DNA from: Kingella negevensis
Lineage (GTDB): Bacteria; Pseudomonadota; Gammaproteobacteria; Burkholderiales; Neisseriaceae
DNA length: 64,000 nt
NCBI RefSeq assembly: GCF_030177895.1
Contig: NZ_CP123448.1
Coordinates: 1,240,001-1,304,000, forward strand
Reading direction: 5' to 3'
The translations under genes and the position numbers were made by a program. The notes under the pieces are model-generated. The model was given only the letters and a program-made list of their open reading frames with translations. It did no database searches and was not told where the DNA came from. Below are positions 1 through 9,437 of this stretch, one piece after another (the stretch's first letter is position 1; each line of letters begins with the position of its first letter).

Positions 1-393
1 GATGCAGATGGCGATGGCAAACGCAACATTTGGTCAAGCAAAGCAGACGTAGCCGCCAGCGTGGGCAATTACATGAAGCAACACGGTTGGCAAACAGGCA
101 AGCCAATGATTGTGCCAGCAGCCGTGCAAGAAACCGCGCAAATCATCAAGCTCACAGAAGAAAATACCGCGCTCAATTACACCGTTGGGCAATTACGTCA
201 AATGGGCGTTCAACCGCTGCAACCTGTGGCAGACAACGAACGCGCCCTGCTCTATCGCTTAGAAGTTGCGCCAAACCAATATGATTACTTCATCGGCTTA
301 AACAATTTCTACACCGTATGGAACTACAATCACAGCCGAATGTATGTAACTGCTGTGCGCGATATTGCTAACGGTTTGGGCGGACGACTGTAA
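1..393 (+). CDS. mltB: Lytic murein transglycosylase B, C-terminal part (5' end outside window)
   Basis: The frame is open from base 1 and ends at 393, giving about 130 residues of the C-terminus. The segment has the MltB features of a DxDGDGKRN stretch near its start, a helix with VGNYMKQHGW, and a YNHSRMY motif near the end. The family cleaves peptidoglycan glycan strands in the periplasm to form 1,6-anhydro-muropeptides. The catalytic Glu and the signal peptide lie upstream of the window. It ends 2 bases before ogt, so the two may be co-transcribed. Confidence 0.85.
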   Translation, partial: DADGDGKRNIWSSKADVAASVGNYMKQHGWQTGKPMIVPAAVQETAQIIKLTEENTALNYTVGQLRQMGVQPLQPVADNERALLYRLEVAPNQYDYFIGLNNFYTVWNYNHSRMYVTAVRDIANGLGGRL

Positions 394-395
394 CC

Positions 396-902
396 ATGCA
401 GCAAATCATTATTCCCACACCGCTTGGCGACATGGTTGCTGTGTTTAGCCAGCACGGCTTGTGTTTGCTGGAATTTGCCGACCAAACTCAGTTGCCACGC
501 GAATTAGCGGCAGTAGAAAAAGCGCGGAAAGCGGAAGATTGCACTAATCCACAGCACGTTCAATTATTGCAAACGGAATTGGCTGCGTATTTTTCAAGTA
601 GCCTGAAAAACTTTTCTGTGCCGTTAGACCCGATTGGTACGCCGTTTCAGCAGCAAGTTTGGCAGATTTTATGCCAAATTCCGTATGGCGAAACGCTAAG
701 TTATAAGCAGCAGTCTGAAAAACTGGGCAATCCAAAAGCGATTCGTGCGGTGGCTTCGGCGAATGGACAAAATAAAATTTCTATTTTGATTCCGTGTCAT
801 CGCGTGATTGGTAGCAGTGGTCATTTGACGGGGTATGCGGGTGGATTGTCGCGCAAGCAATTTTTGCTGAATTTGGAACGGCAAACGCCTGCTTTGTTTT
901 AA
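396..902 (+). CDS. ogt: Methylated-DNA--protein-cysteine methyltransferase
   Basis: 168 residues, normal for Ogt. The acceptor motif IPCHRVI is present with Cys at about residue 134, preceded by the DNA-recognition helix (IRAVASANG) and followed by the TGYAGG segment. The protein transfers O6-methylguanine or O4-methylthymine alkyl groups to its own cysteine in a suicide repair reaction in the cytoplasm. The ATG lies 2 bases after the mltB stop. A DUS-like SSLKN stretch sits in the N-terminal half. A strong hairpin follows the stop. Confidence 0.93.
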   Translation: MQQIIIPTPLGDMVAVFSQHGLCLLEFADQTQLPRELAAVEKARKAEDCTNPQHVQLLQTELAAYFSSSLKNFSVPLDPIGTPFQQQVWQILCQIPYGETLSYKQQSEKLGNPKAIRAVASANGQNKISILIPCHRVIGSSGHLTGYAGGLSRKQFLLNLERQTPALF

Positions 903-906
903 GCAA

Positions 907-943
907 CAAAAAAACCAAGTATTTTTCAATACTTGGTTTTTTT
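907..943. terminator. Bidirectional terminator between ogt and secB
   Basis: A-rich left arm ending CCAAGTATT, short loop, right arm AATACTTGG followed by a T run. The hairpin reads as an intrinsic terminator on both strands and serves the convergent genes ogt and secB. Confidence 0.9.
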
Positions 944-953
944 CAGGCTGCAA

Positions 954-1418
954 TTATTGCGCTTTTTGCTCTTGAGCTTGGTGATACATCGCATCAAAGT
1001 TGATTGGTGCCAACAATACTGGAGGGAAGCCTGCACGTGTTACAGTTGAAGAAACTGCTTCACGAGCGTAAGGGAACAAGATGTTCGGGCAAGCCACGCC
1101 TAACAGTAAGCTCATGTCTTCTTCTGGGATATTGGCTACTTGGAAAATACCCGCTTGAGTCACTTCGCTCAAAAATACCACACGGTTGTCTGACAATTTA
1201 GCAGTAACGGTAACCGTGATGCTGCAGTCATAGAAACCTTCTTCGATTTTATCGTGGTTGGTTGTGATGCGCATATCCACTTCTGGCGTTTCTTGTTCCA
1301 AGAAAATCGCTGGTGCGTGTGGCACTTCCAAAGACAAGTCTTTTACGTATAATTTTTCTACGCTAAAAGCTGGTGCGTTTTCTTGCGCTTGAACAGGGGC
1401 TTGGTTTTCGTTGCTCAT
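954..1418 (-). CDS. secB: Protein-export chaperone SecB
   Basis: 154 residues, typical for SecB. After a Gln/Ala-rich N-terminal tail comes the conserved core: [16 protein letters not shown], then [14 protein letters not shown], and the LFPYARE segment with [11 protein letters not shown] near the end. SecB tetramers hold preproteins unfolded and pass them to SecA for export. It starts 46 bases after the end of grxC on the same strand, so grxC and secB probably form one transcript, as in many beta- and gammaproteobacteria. Confidence 0.95.
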   Translation of the reverse strand: MSNENQAPVQAQENAPAFSVEKLYVKDLSLEVPHAPAIFLEQETPEVDMRITTNHDKIEEGFYDCSITVTVTAKLSDNRVVFLSEVTQAGIFQVANIPEEDMSLLLGVACPNILFPYAREAVSSTVTRAGFPPVLLAPINFDAMYHQAQEQKAQ

Positions 1419-1463
1419 GTTTTATTCCTTTGTTTAAAAATAGGGTTTGGCAGCCTGAAAAAA

Positions 1464-1724
1464 TCATTCGCCATTTAATAAGGGTTGCAGGTTGCCTTGT
1501 TGATGCAATGCGTACAAATCCGTAAATCCGCCCACATGAGTTTCGCCGATAAAAATTTGCGGAATGCTGCGTTGCCCTGTGATTTGCTGCATTTCAGCAA
1601 AATCGGCAGGATTTTTATCTACTCGGATTTCTTCAATTTCTGATACGCCAAATTGTTTCAAAAATTGCTTTGCCATGGTGCAATAAGGACAAAATGCACC
1701 CGTATACATTTTTACTGTTTGCAT
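1464..1724 (-). CDS. grxC: Glutaredoxin 3
   Basis: 86 residues with the dithiol active site CPYC at residues 12-15, the cis-proline region (RSIPQIFI) and the GGFTDL glutathione-binding motif. It reduces protein disulfides and glutathione mixed disulfides in the cytoplasm using glutathione. It lies directly upstream of secB. Confidence 0.93.
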   Translation of the reverse strand: MQTVKMYTGAFCPYCTMAKQFLKQFGVSEIEEIRVDKNPADFAEMQQITGQRSIPQIFIGETHVGGFTDLYALHQQGNLQPLLNGE

Positions 1725-1761
1725 TAATTATCCTTTCATGTTCATGCTGTCTGAAACTGTG

Positions 1762-1799
1762 AAAAAACCAGATTCCAAAAAATAGAATCTGGCTTTTTT
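1762..1799 (-). terminator. Terminator after the rmpM-like gene
   Basis: Stem CCAGATTC / GAATCTGG flanked by A and T runs, just downstream of the minus-strand ompA-family gene and upstream of grxC. It separates the two transcripts. Confidence 0.8.
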
Positions 1800-1830
1800 A
1801 TATGTCAGATGATTTTGAATAAACTCAAAA

Positions 1831-2511
1831 TTATTTAACCAATTCTTGGCGACGAACTTGTTTAGTTACCAAAGAATTAACGATGATGTCTACGCGACGG
1901 TCTGGTTCGATACATGCAATCAACGCAGCACGTTTTTTCGCACGAGAAACTTTAGCGCCCAATTTAGCCACCTCAGCTTGACATTGTTCAGTCATGCGAG
2001 CTTGGCTTTCACCCAAACCAACTGCAGTGATTTTGCTAGCTGGAACACCTTTGCCAACCAAGTAGTTAGCAACTGCGTTTGCACGGCGTTGAGACAGAGC
2101 CAAGTTGTATTTTTCTGTACCCATAAAGTCAGTGTGACCTTCAACACGAGCAGATTGAACTTCGCTACCAGCCAAACGAGCGGCCAATGTGTCCAATGTA
2201 GCAACTGATTCAGGACGCAATTGGTCTTTATCGAAACCGAACAAGAAGTTAGATTTCAATGAAATTGTATCAGTTACGTTTTGAGTAACAGTTACGTATT
2301 CTGGTTCTACTGCAGCAGCACGGTCGCCACATTCAACCAAGCCGTTAGCTGCTTTGTTCAAGTATGTGTTTTCCCAGCATTCACCGTAGTTGTTACGTAC
2401 AACTTCACCTGATTGCTCGCTAACAGTGTAACCATGAATATCGTGAGCCATTGCACCAGTAGAAGCCAACAAGGCAACCATCATCGCGCTTAATTTAATT
2501 TGTTTAGTCAT
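1831..2511 (-). CDS. rmpM: OmpA-family peptidoglycan-binding protein, RmpM (class 4 protein)-like
   Basis: 226 residues. An N-terminal signal peptide of about 22 residues ends TGAMA. A short linker with two Cys (GECWEN and VECGD) follows, then a C-terminal OmpA domain from about residue 85 containing [14 protein letters not shown] and SQRRANAV, with the Asp and Arg that bind diaminopimelate. There is no N-terminal beta-barrel, so it resembles neisserial RmpM, which tethers porins to peptidoglycan, rather than full OmpA. The two central Cys could form a disulfide. Transcribed alone. Confidence 0.88.
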   Translation of the reverse strand: MTKQIKLSAMMVALLASTGAMAHDIHGYTVSEQSGEVVRNNYGECWENTYLNKAANGLVECGDRAAAVEPEYVTVTQNVTDTISLKSNFLFGFDKDQLRPESVATLDTLAARLAGSEVQSARVEGHTDFMGTEKYNLALSQRRANAVANYLVGKGVPASKITAVGLGESQARMTEQCQAEVAKLGAKVSRAKKRAALIACIEPDRRVDIIVNSLVTKQVRRQELVK

Positions 2512-2890
2512 TTTATTCCCTCATCAAGAAATGATTTTGTAGCGGATTTTACACCTGCCACACGTTGAGTTAAGGCTGCTATCTAACTGGCTTTGACGCA
2601 AACCTAATTTTTACCAATGCCTACTATAAGAATTTGCAGCGTTTCTGTCAATAGAAAGGCAGTTTTACAGTGTCTGCACGATACCGCAACTGCCTGTTAT
2701 TTGTCATATATTTTGTGTGTTTTTTTGGGAATTTAACACAACGCAGTTGCATAAACACAACACATTTTTCCGCTTTCAGACTGCCTGAAAATAAGGGTAT
2801 GTCGTATCAATTGGTTATTTTACTAGAATTAACACGCTTGCACGTGCTACATTTGTATTTATTTTGCTTTGTGTAAAGGATTAGGTTCGC
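2512..2890. other. Divergent promoter region between rmpM-like and cysB
   Basis: About 380 bases without a gene. The leaders and promoters of two divergent genes must lie here. One DUS (CTGCCTGAAAA near 2781) is present. I see no strong operator, hairpin or small gene. Confidence 0.5.
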
Positions 2891-3835
2891 ATGAAATTGC
2901 AACAACTGCGCTATGCGGTGGAAGTGTTTCGCCGCAATTTGAACGTATCAGAAGCGGCAGACGCTTTGTTCACTTCGCAACCTGGTGTTTCCAAACAAAT
3001 TCGCCTGCTGGAAGACGAATTGGGCGCACAAATCTTCATCCGCAGCGGCAAGCGGATTGTGGCAGTAACCAAAGCTGGACAAGCGATTTTGGAAACGGCG
3101 GAACTGATTTTGCGCCATGTGCAAAACATCAAAAAAATCAGCGCAAAATTTAGCGACACACAAAGCGGCATGCTCACAATTGCCGCAACCCACTCCGTTT
3201 TGCGTTTCAGGCTGCCTGAAACCGTGGCAGCATTCGCAAAAGCGTTTCCCGATGTGCAAATCACGTTAAAACAAGGCAGCCCAGACGAAATCGCCGAAAT
3301 GGTGCTGACAGGCGAAGTCGATTTAGCTATCGGGCAAGACGTACCCGAAACCACGGCAGAATTAAGCCGATTATCCTGCGGCGCGTGGAACTACATTTTG
3401 CTAATGCCGCGCACACACCCGTTGGCACAAAAAAACGTATTCACGCTAAACGATTTAGCGGATTTACCCTTACTAACCTATAGCTTTGCATTTGACGATG
3501 GCGCAGTAGCAACCCGTGCGTTTAACCGAGCGCGATTAGCATGGCACACCGTATTTTTGTCCAACGATAGCGAAGTGTTGAAACAATATATTCGCTTAGG
3601 TTTGGGTGTGGGCTTGCTGGATTCCGCAACCTATCAGCAAGACGCAGACAGCGATTTGGTGGCGATTAACGTGCAATATTTATTTGAACCATGCGAATAC
3701 AAAATCTTGCTACGAAACGACACCCTAATCTGCAGCTATACTTATGATTTCATTCAGCACGTTGAACCCAATTTAAACCGCGAACGCGTCAATAAATTGA
3801 TGTATTCGCCAGCGGTAGAGGATTTTTCTATTTGA
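2891..3835 (+). CDS. cysB: CysB-family LysR-type transcriptional regulator
   Basis: 314 residues. An N-terminal winged HTH (residues about 1-60, with the LysR pattern SEAADALFTSQPGVSKQIRLLE) is followed by a periplasmic-binding-like effector domain. The CysB subgroup shows in ATHSVLRFRLPETV and the GSPDEIAEMV segment that lines the O-acetylserine or sulfate pocket. CysB activates sulfate assimilation and cysteine synthesis genes. A DUS inside the gene encodes the RLPE tetrapeptide. The stop overlaps the start of yihY (TGATG), which implies translational coupling. Confidence 0.9.
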   Translation: MKLQQLRYAVEVFRRNLNVSEAADALFTSQPGVSKQIRLLEDELGAQIFIRSGKRIVAVTKAGQAILETAELILRHVQNIKKISAKFSDTQSGMLTIAATHSVLRFRLPETVAAFAKAFPDVQITLKQGSPDEIAEMVLTGEVDLAIGQDVPETTAELSRLSCGAWNYILLMPRTHPLAQKNVFTLNDLADLPLLTYSFAFDDGAVATRAFNRARLAWHTVFLSNDSEVLKQYIRLGLGVGLLDSATYQQDADSDLVAINVQYLFEPCEYKILLRNDTLICSYTYDFIQHVEPNLNRERVNKLMYSPAVEDFSI

Positions 3836-5046
3836 TGATTTGGACAGATTTTTCAGACAGCCTGAAAAAGTTGGCACAACATCGCATTGCTGCATTTTTA
3901 CTGTTTATTTGGCGGCGATTTGATGACATGGGCATTCTCACGATTTCAGGCAGCCTAACATTTACCACGCTGCTAGCGATTGTGCCTGTGCTGGCAGTTA
4001 CACTGGTGGTAGTTACCATGTTTCCGCAGTTCAGCAACATGGTGGACACCTTTATGCTGTTTCTCAATAGTATTATCGTGCCGAGCGGCGCAGCGAAAAT
4101 GCTGGATTATTTGAACGAATTTAAACTGCAAGCAGGTAAATTAACCACAGTCGGCTTGCTGGCAATGGGCGTAACTTCGCTGATGTTGGTGCAGACGATT
4201 GAGCAGACGTTCAACCGCATTTGGTCTGTGCGAACGCAGCGTTCTTGGTGGTTGCGCGTACCGATGTATGCCGTGCTATTGGTATTTGTACCGTTGCTGG
4301 CTGGCGCGAGCATTTCCCTATCTGATGCCGTTTTGTCTTTTGGCGACAAACATTTGCATTTAGATTCGCCTATGCTCTCAGGCAGCCTGAAAACGCTGTG
4401 GAAAGTGATTTTAGACGCATTAGCATTAGCATTGCTTTATCGCACCGTACCGAATTGCCACGTCCCTTTGCGCCATGCGACTGGCTGCGCCTTACTCACG
4501 GCAATTTGCTTGGAGGGCGCAAAATGGGCGTTCAGCCTGTATTTGCAACGCTTCAACAGCTATGAACTGGTGTACGGCGCGTTTGCCGTGTTTCCCGTGT
4601 TTTTGGTGTGGCTGCATTTGCTGTGGACAATTATTCTGACAGGCGCTTTGCTAACTGCGTGTTGCAATTATTGGCACGGCAGCGCATTTCAGCGCAGCGC
4701 GGCAAAACCCACTATTTTTGATGATGTGATTGGGATTTTGTTGCTGTTGGCACGAACGCCCAAACCATTGCGGATTCGCGATTTCAGGCAGCAATTAAAT
4801 ATTGGTTACGACCGTGCAGAAACGCTGCTGCTGACGTTGTCAGAACAAGGTTACACGCATAAAGTGAAAGACGGTTGGCAATTGAAGCGGTTGCCTGTGG
4901 ATATTGTGCTGACGGATTTGTTTGCCATTTTCGTTTACAACGCGCAAGACGAACACACCAGCGGCGGTGAAATTTTGCGCGATGTGATGGAACCTTGTTC
5001 ACAAGCGATGAAAGTGAGTTTGCAGGAATTATTGAACGCAGCCTGA
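3835..5046 (+). CDS. YihY/BrkB family inner-membrane protein
   Basis: 403 residues from the ATG at 3835, which overlaps the cysB stop by one base. A TTG one codon earlier is possible but less likely. About six hydrophobic segments lie in residues 30-275, typical of the YihY/BrkB (UPF0761) family, with a soluble C-terminal domain resembling a winged helix. The family was once wrongly called ribonuclease BN, and its molecular function is not settled. Several DUS lie in the gene. Confidence 0.85.
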   Translation: MIWTDFSDSLKKLAQHRIAAFLLFIWRRFDDMGILTISGSLTFTTLLAIVPVLAVTLVVVTMFPQFSNMVDTFMLFLNSIIVPSGAAKMLDYLNEFKLQAGKLTTVGLLAMGVTSLMLVQTIEQTFNRIWSVRTQRSWWLRVPMYAVLLVFVPLLAGASISLSDAVLSFGDKHLHLDSPMLSGSLKTLWKVILDALALALLYRTVPNCHVPLRHATGCALLTAICLEGAKWAFSLYLQRFNSYELVYGAFAVFPVFLVWLHLLWTIILTGALLTACCNYWHGSAFQRSAAKPTIFDDVIGILLLLARTPKPLRIRDFRQQLNIGYDRAETLLLTLSEQGYTHKVKDGWQLKRLPVDIVLTDLFAIFVYNAQDEHTSGGEILRDVMEPCSQAMKVSLQELLNAA

Positions 5047-5068
5047 AAAAAGTTTCAGGCTGCGTTTT
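5036..5068 (+). terminator. DUS-pair terminator after yihY
   Basis: ACGCAGCCTGAAA and TTTCAGGCTGCGT form an inverted pair followed by TTTTT. The inverted DUS doubles as an intrinsic terminator, a common neisserial arrangement. Confidence 0.85.
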
Positions 5069-5069
5069 T

Positions 5070-5193
5070 GTTTTGCAAAACTGCTATTTGGTCGGGACAA
5101 GGTTTATCCTTGTCCAATTTTTAATATGCTGTAAATTTTAATTTTTCTGAAAAAACGTGAAAGGACAGGGATAAACCCTGTCCCTACCAAATA
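5070..5193. repeat. Inverted-repeat element of the GGGACAAGG family, copy 1
   Basis: Outer arms TTTGGTCGGGACAAGG and GGGTCC-type sequence ending CCCTACCAAATA form a long imperfect inverted repeat of about 109 bp. The left flank TTTTGCAAAACTGC recurs at 51213. No coding potential. Probably a non-autonomous miniature element. Confidence 0.6.
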
Positions 5194-5246
5194 ACAATTT
5201 CACAAAATTTTCAGGCTGCATTCATCAATCGCAGCCTGAAAATATT

Positions 5247-5364
5247 TATAGTTGATAGAATTATTTTTTGATACAAGACGACAACGCCCGCTGTGTACGA
5301 ATAGTACATAAAGGCGTTGGCAACGCAGTAGCAAAAGATAAGTTCATTAACCATATCAGTTATA
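5247..5364. repeat. Correia-like miniature element, copy 1
   Basis: The core GACGACAACGCCC, an inner TGTACGAATAGTACAT hairpin, and GGCGTTGGCAACGC match the copies at 9272 and 51309. The ends begin TATAGTTGAT and end CAGTTATA, more decayed than in the other copies. The core order (GACAAGGCGAC, GTAC..GTAC, GGCAACGC.GTA) is that of neisserial Correia/NEMIS elements. It lies just upstream of the ArnT-like gene and could supply promoter or RNase III sites. Confidence 0.75.
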
Positions 5365-5395
5365 ATCACATCTTTGCATTTACCCCAACTCAATT

Positions 5396-7045
5396 ATGCT
5401 TACCTACACCCCAAACACGCCACAATCTGCCCCAAAAACACGCGAAAACGTGTGGCTTCTGCTACTGCTCGTTTTCGTGTGGCTATGGCCAGGCGTGTTT
5501 TCCCACGATTTATGGAAACCGTCCGAACCCAAAATATACACCGTTATCGAAGAAGCCGCTCGAGGCACATTCTGGTTATCCACATTCAACGGCAACCCCT
5601 ATTTTGACATCTCCCCCTTATACGTCCAACTCGCCGTATTCTGGCAAAAACTGCTGCACCCATGGGCAGCCGACGCCTATTCATCAGCCCGTTTCGCCAG
5701 CGTAACCTTCACCACAATCGGCTTACTCGGCAGCGGCATGGCAGGCTATCGCTTTTTAGGACGACACTTCGGGCGCAACGTCGTACTCATACTCATCGGC
5801 TCAGCAGGCTTGCTCCCGATTGCCCATTTTGTCGGCGAAAAATCCCCTATTTTCGCAGGCGTAGGCTTGGCATTGTGGGGCTATTCCATCGCCAACAAAC
5901 AAGTGCTAATGGCATCGCTTATCGCAGGACTCGGCATTATGTTACTCGCTCAATCCGCAGGCATCATCATGGCAGCCGCTGTGTTGTTTTCAGGCTGCCT
6001 GTTATGGCTGCACCCCGTTTGGCACAACAACCGCTTGCTCACATCACTTTCCAGCATCGCCGCCGTCGCCCTACCCCTGTGCGCCATTTACCCCATTGCC
6101 CTAAATCTCACGCAACACAACGCATTCCAGCTTTATATGCAAACCCACATTTTCGGCAGTTTTGGCGGCACACACACTTTTCAGGCTGCGTTTAGCCTAC
6201 CGTATTACCTAAAACACGTTCTATGGTTCGCATTCCCAGCCTTGCCTCTCGCCGCATGGACAGTTTCACGCGGCAAATGGTTGCAAACACGCGCAGGCGC
6301 ATTCGCCGCCACATGGTGCGCCGTTTACAGCGTTTTGCTCACGCTCACGCCCGAACGCAACCAAGATTTGCTCGTGTTTTTATTGCCCCCATTCGCCCTA
6401 CTCGGCGCAGCGCAGTTGGACAACTTACGCCGTGGCGTTGCCGCATTCCTGAACTGGTTTGGCGCAATGTTATTTGGCATGGCAGCCGTATTTTTGTGGA
6501 TAGGCTTTGTTGCCATGAACTACGGTTTCCCCGTGAAACTCGCCGAACGCGCCGCCTATTTCAGCCCATATTACACACGCGACATCAATACCATGCCCAT
6601 GATAGTCGCCATCGTATTCACGCCCATGTGGTTCATCGCCATCACGCGCCGCCACATTCGCGGACGGCAAGCCGTAACCAACTGGGCAGCAGGCATGACG
6701 CTCGTTTGGGCGTTGCTGATGACGCTGTTTTTGCCGTGGATAGACGCAGCGAAAAGCTATCGCCCTATAGTCGCACAAATGCAAAGCTCGCTGCCTGAAA
6801 ACGTGCAGCAAGATTTGCAAACAGGCAAAACTTGTCTCTTCACGCAGCCTGAAAACCTAGACGCACGAATCGCATGGAAGCAATACAGCACCTTGCCGAT
6901 TAACGTGAAAAATTCAGGCTGCCAATATGAATTGGTTACTTACAATCCCCAAGCAGAAGCCACGCCCACGCAAGGCAAAATCATTTGGGAAGGACGTAGA
7001 CCGCGCAACAAGCAAGAACGCTTTGTTTTGTTGGAACGGTTTTAG
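5396..7045 (+). CDS. ArnT-like family 39 membrane glycosyltransferase
   Basis: 549 residues with about 11-12 hydrophobic segments. After the first one, the periplasmic loop holds the GT39/ArnT-type acidic segment (SHDLWKPSEPK) and an R/ST-rich second loop. The last about 100 residues are soluble. Such enzymes move a sugar from a polyprenyl-phosphate donor to a periplasmic acceptor (lipid A, protein or other). The acceptor here is unknown. ATG at 5396 follows a Correia-like element by about 30 bases. Several DUS lie inside the gene. Confidence 0.8.
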   Translation: MLTYTPNTPQSAPKTRENVWLLLLLVFVWLWPGVFSHDLWKPSEPKIYTVIEEAARGTFWLSTFNGNPYFDISPLYVQLAVFWQKLLHPWAADAYSSARFASVTFTTIGLLGSGMAGYRFLGRHFGRNVVLILIGSAGLLPIAHFVGEKSPIFAGVGLALWGYSIANKQVLMASLIAGLGIMLLAQSAGIIMAAAVLFSGCLLWLHPVWHNNRLLTSLSSIAAVALPLCAIYPIALNLTQHNAFQLYMQTHIFGSFGGTHTFQAAFSLPYYLKHVLWFAFPALPLAAWTVSRGKWLQTRAGAFAATWCAVYSVLLTLTPERNQDLLVFLLPPFALLGAAQLDNLRRGVAAFLNWFGAMLFGMAAVFLWIGFVAMNYGFPVKLAERAAYFSPYYTRDINTMPMIVAIVFTPMWFIAITRRHIRGRQAVTNWAAGMTLVWALLMTLFLPWIDAAKSYRPIVAQMQSSLPENVQQDLQTGKTCLFTQPENLDARIAWKQYSTLPINVKNSGCQYELVTYNPQAEATPTQGKIIWEGRRPRNKQERFVLLERF

Positions 7046-7052
7046 TCCAAAC

Positions 7053-7086
7053 AAAACACGCACTCATATTCTGAGCGCGTGTTTTT
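7053..7086 (+). terminator. Terminator after the ArnT-like gene
   Basis: Stem AAAACACGC / GCGTGTTTT around ACTCATATTCTGAG, followed by a T-rich tail. Confidence 0.75.
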
Positions 7087-7339
7087 TGTGTGAATGCAGC
7101 CTGAAAACCATTTTTTAGGCTGCATTCACATGGAGCGTCGGCGGTTCGCCGACACAATCGCAGCTCGTAGCGTGCTTTCTATCCACCAAATCTCAACGCC
7201 AAGACAAAATCAATTTTCAGGCTGCAAAATCGCATAGATAAAACCCACCCCACAAATCGCAGCCTGAAAAAATAGACACCAATTAGACGAAATTCCAAAA
7301 TACAGCCTGAAAACCCTTCCAAGCGCCCCAAAATCACCT

Positions 7340-7475
7340 TAATAAAAAGACAAATTGTCTAACAAAGCGCAGCCTGAAAATAAGTTTTAGACAAAATAAA
7401 CCAAACATATTGCGCCCTTGTCCAAAATAAGTATAATCCACCCCATTGAATTCAATTTTTAGACAAAGTACCAAA
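7340..7475 (+). promoter_or_regulatory. leuA promoter with repeated AGACAA / TTGTCT motifs
   Basis: A TATAAT box at 7432-7437 lies 16 bases after TTGCGC (7410-7415). Around it are a perfect palindrome AGACAAATTGTCT (7348-7360) and further half-sites: TTAGACAAA near 7387, TTGTCC near 7419 and TTTAGACAAA near 7458. Repeats of one half-site on both sides of a promoter look like operators. The HTH domain encoded directly downstream is an obvious candidate to bind them. The rest of 7087-7340 holds only DUS and a GTCGGCGGTTCGCCGAC hairpin near 7137. Confidence 0.55.
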
Positions 7476-9260
7476 ATGCAACTAGACATCGACCGACTTA
7501 TTTCCTACTTCGGCGGCGTAAACGCCCTAGCCGAAGCCCTGAAAGCACATGACCCAGACAACGCAGCCAGCACCGCCGCTATTTACAAATGGCGCACACG
7601 CGGTTCCCTACCCTTGGCGCAACTACAAAAGCTCACAGAATTGGCACAGTCGCAAGGTAAATATTTGGATTTGAATGCTTTTGTAAAACAACAATTCCAC
7701 TTGGACAAACCCATTATGAACACAAACAACCGCATCATCATATTCGACACCACACTGCGCGACGGCGAGCAATCCCCAGGCGCATCAATGTCCAAAGAAC
7801 AAAAATTGCGCGTTGCCCGTCAGTTAGAAAAAATGGGCGTGGACGTGATTGAAGCAGGCTTTGCCGCAGCCAGCGAAGGCGACTGGGAAGCTGTAAACGA
7901 AATCGCCAAAACCATCAAAAATTCAACCGTTTGCTCACTGTGTCGCGCTGTAGAACACGACATTCGCAAAGCAGGCGAAGCCATTGCTCCCGCGCCAAAA
8001 CGCCGCATTCACACCTTCATTGCCACCAGCCCAATACACATGGAACACAAGCTGAAAATGAAGCCAAAACAAATGCTTGAAGCCGCCGTGAAAGCCGTCA
8101 AAATCGCCAAAGAATACACCGACGACGTAGAATTTTCGTGCGAAGACGCATTGCGCAGCGAAATGGATTTCCTAGTCGAAATCTGCACCGCCGTGATTGA
8201 AGCAGGCGCAACCACCATCAACATTCCAGACACAGTCGGCTATTCTATTCCGCACAAAACCGAAGCCTTTTTCCGCGAACTGATTAGCAAAACGCCAAAT
8301 AGCGACAAAGTGATTTGGTCAGCGCACTGCCACAACGATTTGGGTTTAGCTGTTGCCAACTCACTAGCCGCAGCACAAGGCGGCGCACGTCAAATCGAAT
8401 GCACAATCAATGGCTTAGGCGAACGCGCAGGTAACGCTAGCCTAGAAGAAATCGTGATGGCATTGAAAGTGCGCAGCGATGTATTCGGCTTGCAAACAGG
8501 CATCGACACCACCCAAATCGTGCCAGCGTCCAAACTCGTTTCCACCGTAACAGGCTACCCTGTTCAGCCAAACAAAGCCGTGGTCGGCGCAAACGCGTTC
8601 TCACACGAATCAGGTATCCACCAAGACGGCATTTTGAAAAACCGCGAAACTTATGAAATTATGTCTGCTGAATCAGTGGGTTGGGCAAACAACCGTCTGA
8701 CTTTGGGCAAACTTTCAGGTCGCAACGCATTCAAAACCAAGTTAGCAGAATTGGGCATTGAACTAGAAAGCGAAGAGGCATTGAATGCCGCGTTTGCTCG
8801 TTTCAAAGAATTGGCAGACAAAAAACGCGAAATCTTTGATGAAGACTTGCACACTTTGGTTTCAGACGAAATGTCTAACTTATCGCAAGACAGCTACAAA
8901 TTCATCTCACAAAAAATCTACACCGAAACAGGAGAAGAGCCACGCGCAGAAATCGTGTTCAGCGTGGCCGGCGAAGAAAAACGCGCCGAAGCAACGGGCT
9001 CTGGTCCTGTGGACGCGATTTTCAAAGCGATTGAAAGCGTTGCCAATAGCGGCGCAGAATTAGAATTGTATTCTGTGAACGCAATTACCAAAGGCACGGA
9101 AAGCCAAGGCGAAACGCTGGTGCGCTTGTCTAAAGGTGGACGCATTGCCAACGGTCAAGGTGGCGATACGGACGTTTTAGTTGCTACCACGCGCGCTTAT
9201 TTGTCCGCATTGTCTAAATTGGCAGGGACTGGCAAAGTGAAAGCACAAGGCGATATTTAA
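7476..9260 (+). CDS. leuA: 2-isopropylmalate synthase with an N-terminal helix-turn-helix domain
   Basis: 594 residues from the ATG at 7476. Residues 1-80 form a small HTH domain resembling Cro/YdaS-type regulators ([10 protein letters not shown], then [12 protein letters not shown], a recognition-helix pattern). From Met81 (ATG at 7716) begins a full Leu[14 protein letters not shown], the HCHNDLG metal-binding motif, the [13 protein letters not shown] loop, and the C-terminal leucine-sensing domain. LeuA alone is about 515 residues, so the extension is extra. No stop separates the two parts, and the ATG at 7716 has no convincing ribosome site. It makes 2-isopropylmalate from acetyl-CoA and 2-oxoisovalerate for leucine synthesis. 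Confidence 0.9.
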   Translation: MQLDIDRLISYFGGVNALAEALKAHDPDNAASTAAIYKWRTRGSLPLAQLQKLTELAQSQGKYLDLNAFVKQQFHLDKPIMNTNNRIIIFDTTLRDGEQSPGASMSKEQKLRVARQLEKMGVDVIEAGFAAASEGDWEAVNEIAKTIKNSTVCSLCRAVEHDIRKAGEAIAPAPKRRIHTFIATSPIHMEHKLKMKPKQMLEAAVKAVKIAKEYTDDVEFSCEDALRSEMDFLVEICTAVIEAGATTINIPDTVGYSIPHKTEAFFRELISKTPNSDKVIWSAHCHNDLGLAVANSLAAAQGGARQIECTINGLGERAGNASLEEIVMALKVRSDVFGLQTGIDTTQIVPASKLVSTVTGYPVQPNKAVVGANAFSHESGIHQDGILKNRETYEIMSAESVGWANNRLTLGKLSGRNAFKTKLAELGIELESEEALNAAFARFKELADKKREIFDEDLHTLVSDEMSNLSQDSYKFISQKIYTETGEEPRAEIVFSVAGEEKRAEATGSGPVDAIFKAIESVANSGAELELYSVNAITKGTESQGETLVRLSKGGRIANGQGGDTDVLVATTRAYLSALSKLAGTGKVKAQGDI

Positions 9261-9271
9261 GCTATCAATTG

Positions 9272-9377
9272 ATAGTTGGTTAAAATAAAAATGAGACAAG
9301 GCGACAACAACTGCCGTGTGCGAATAGCACATAAGGTTGTTGGCAACGCAGTATCATTGCAATTTTAATCAACTATC
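9272..9377. repeat. Correia-like miniature element, copy 2
   Basis: 106 bp. Ends GATAGTTGGTTAAAAT and ATTTTAATCAACTATC form a 16-bp inverted repeat with one mismatch. The core is the same as in copies 1 and 3: GACAAGGCGACAAC, TGTGCGAATAGCACAT, GTTGTTGGCAACGC. It lies between leuA and hscB. Confidence 0.85.
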
Positions 9378-9387
9378 GCATTATAAT

Positions 9388-9423
9388 AACGCAGCCTGAA
9401 ATATTATTTTCAGGCTGCGTTTT
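9388..9423 (+). terminator. DUS-pair hairpin before hscB
   Basis: AACGCAGCCTGAAA / TTTCAGGCTGCGTT with a T-rich tail. It probably ends the leuA transcript and lies only about 15 bases before the hscB start, so it could also affect hscB expression. Confidence 0.75.
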
Positions 9424-9437
9424 ACTTGGAGAACCCT

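Noticed and set aside
5268..5705. Long open frames antisense to or shifted within the ArnT-like gene and other GC-biased genes such as recC
   Set aside because: They are shadows of real genes: no ribosome sites, Arg/His/Pro-rich nonsense composition and no domain patterns.
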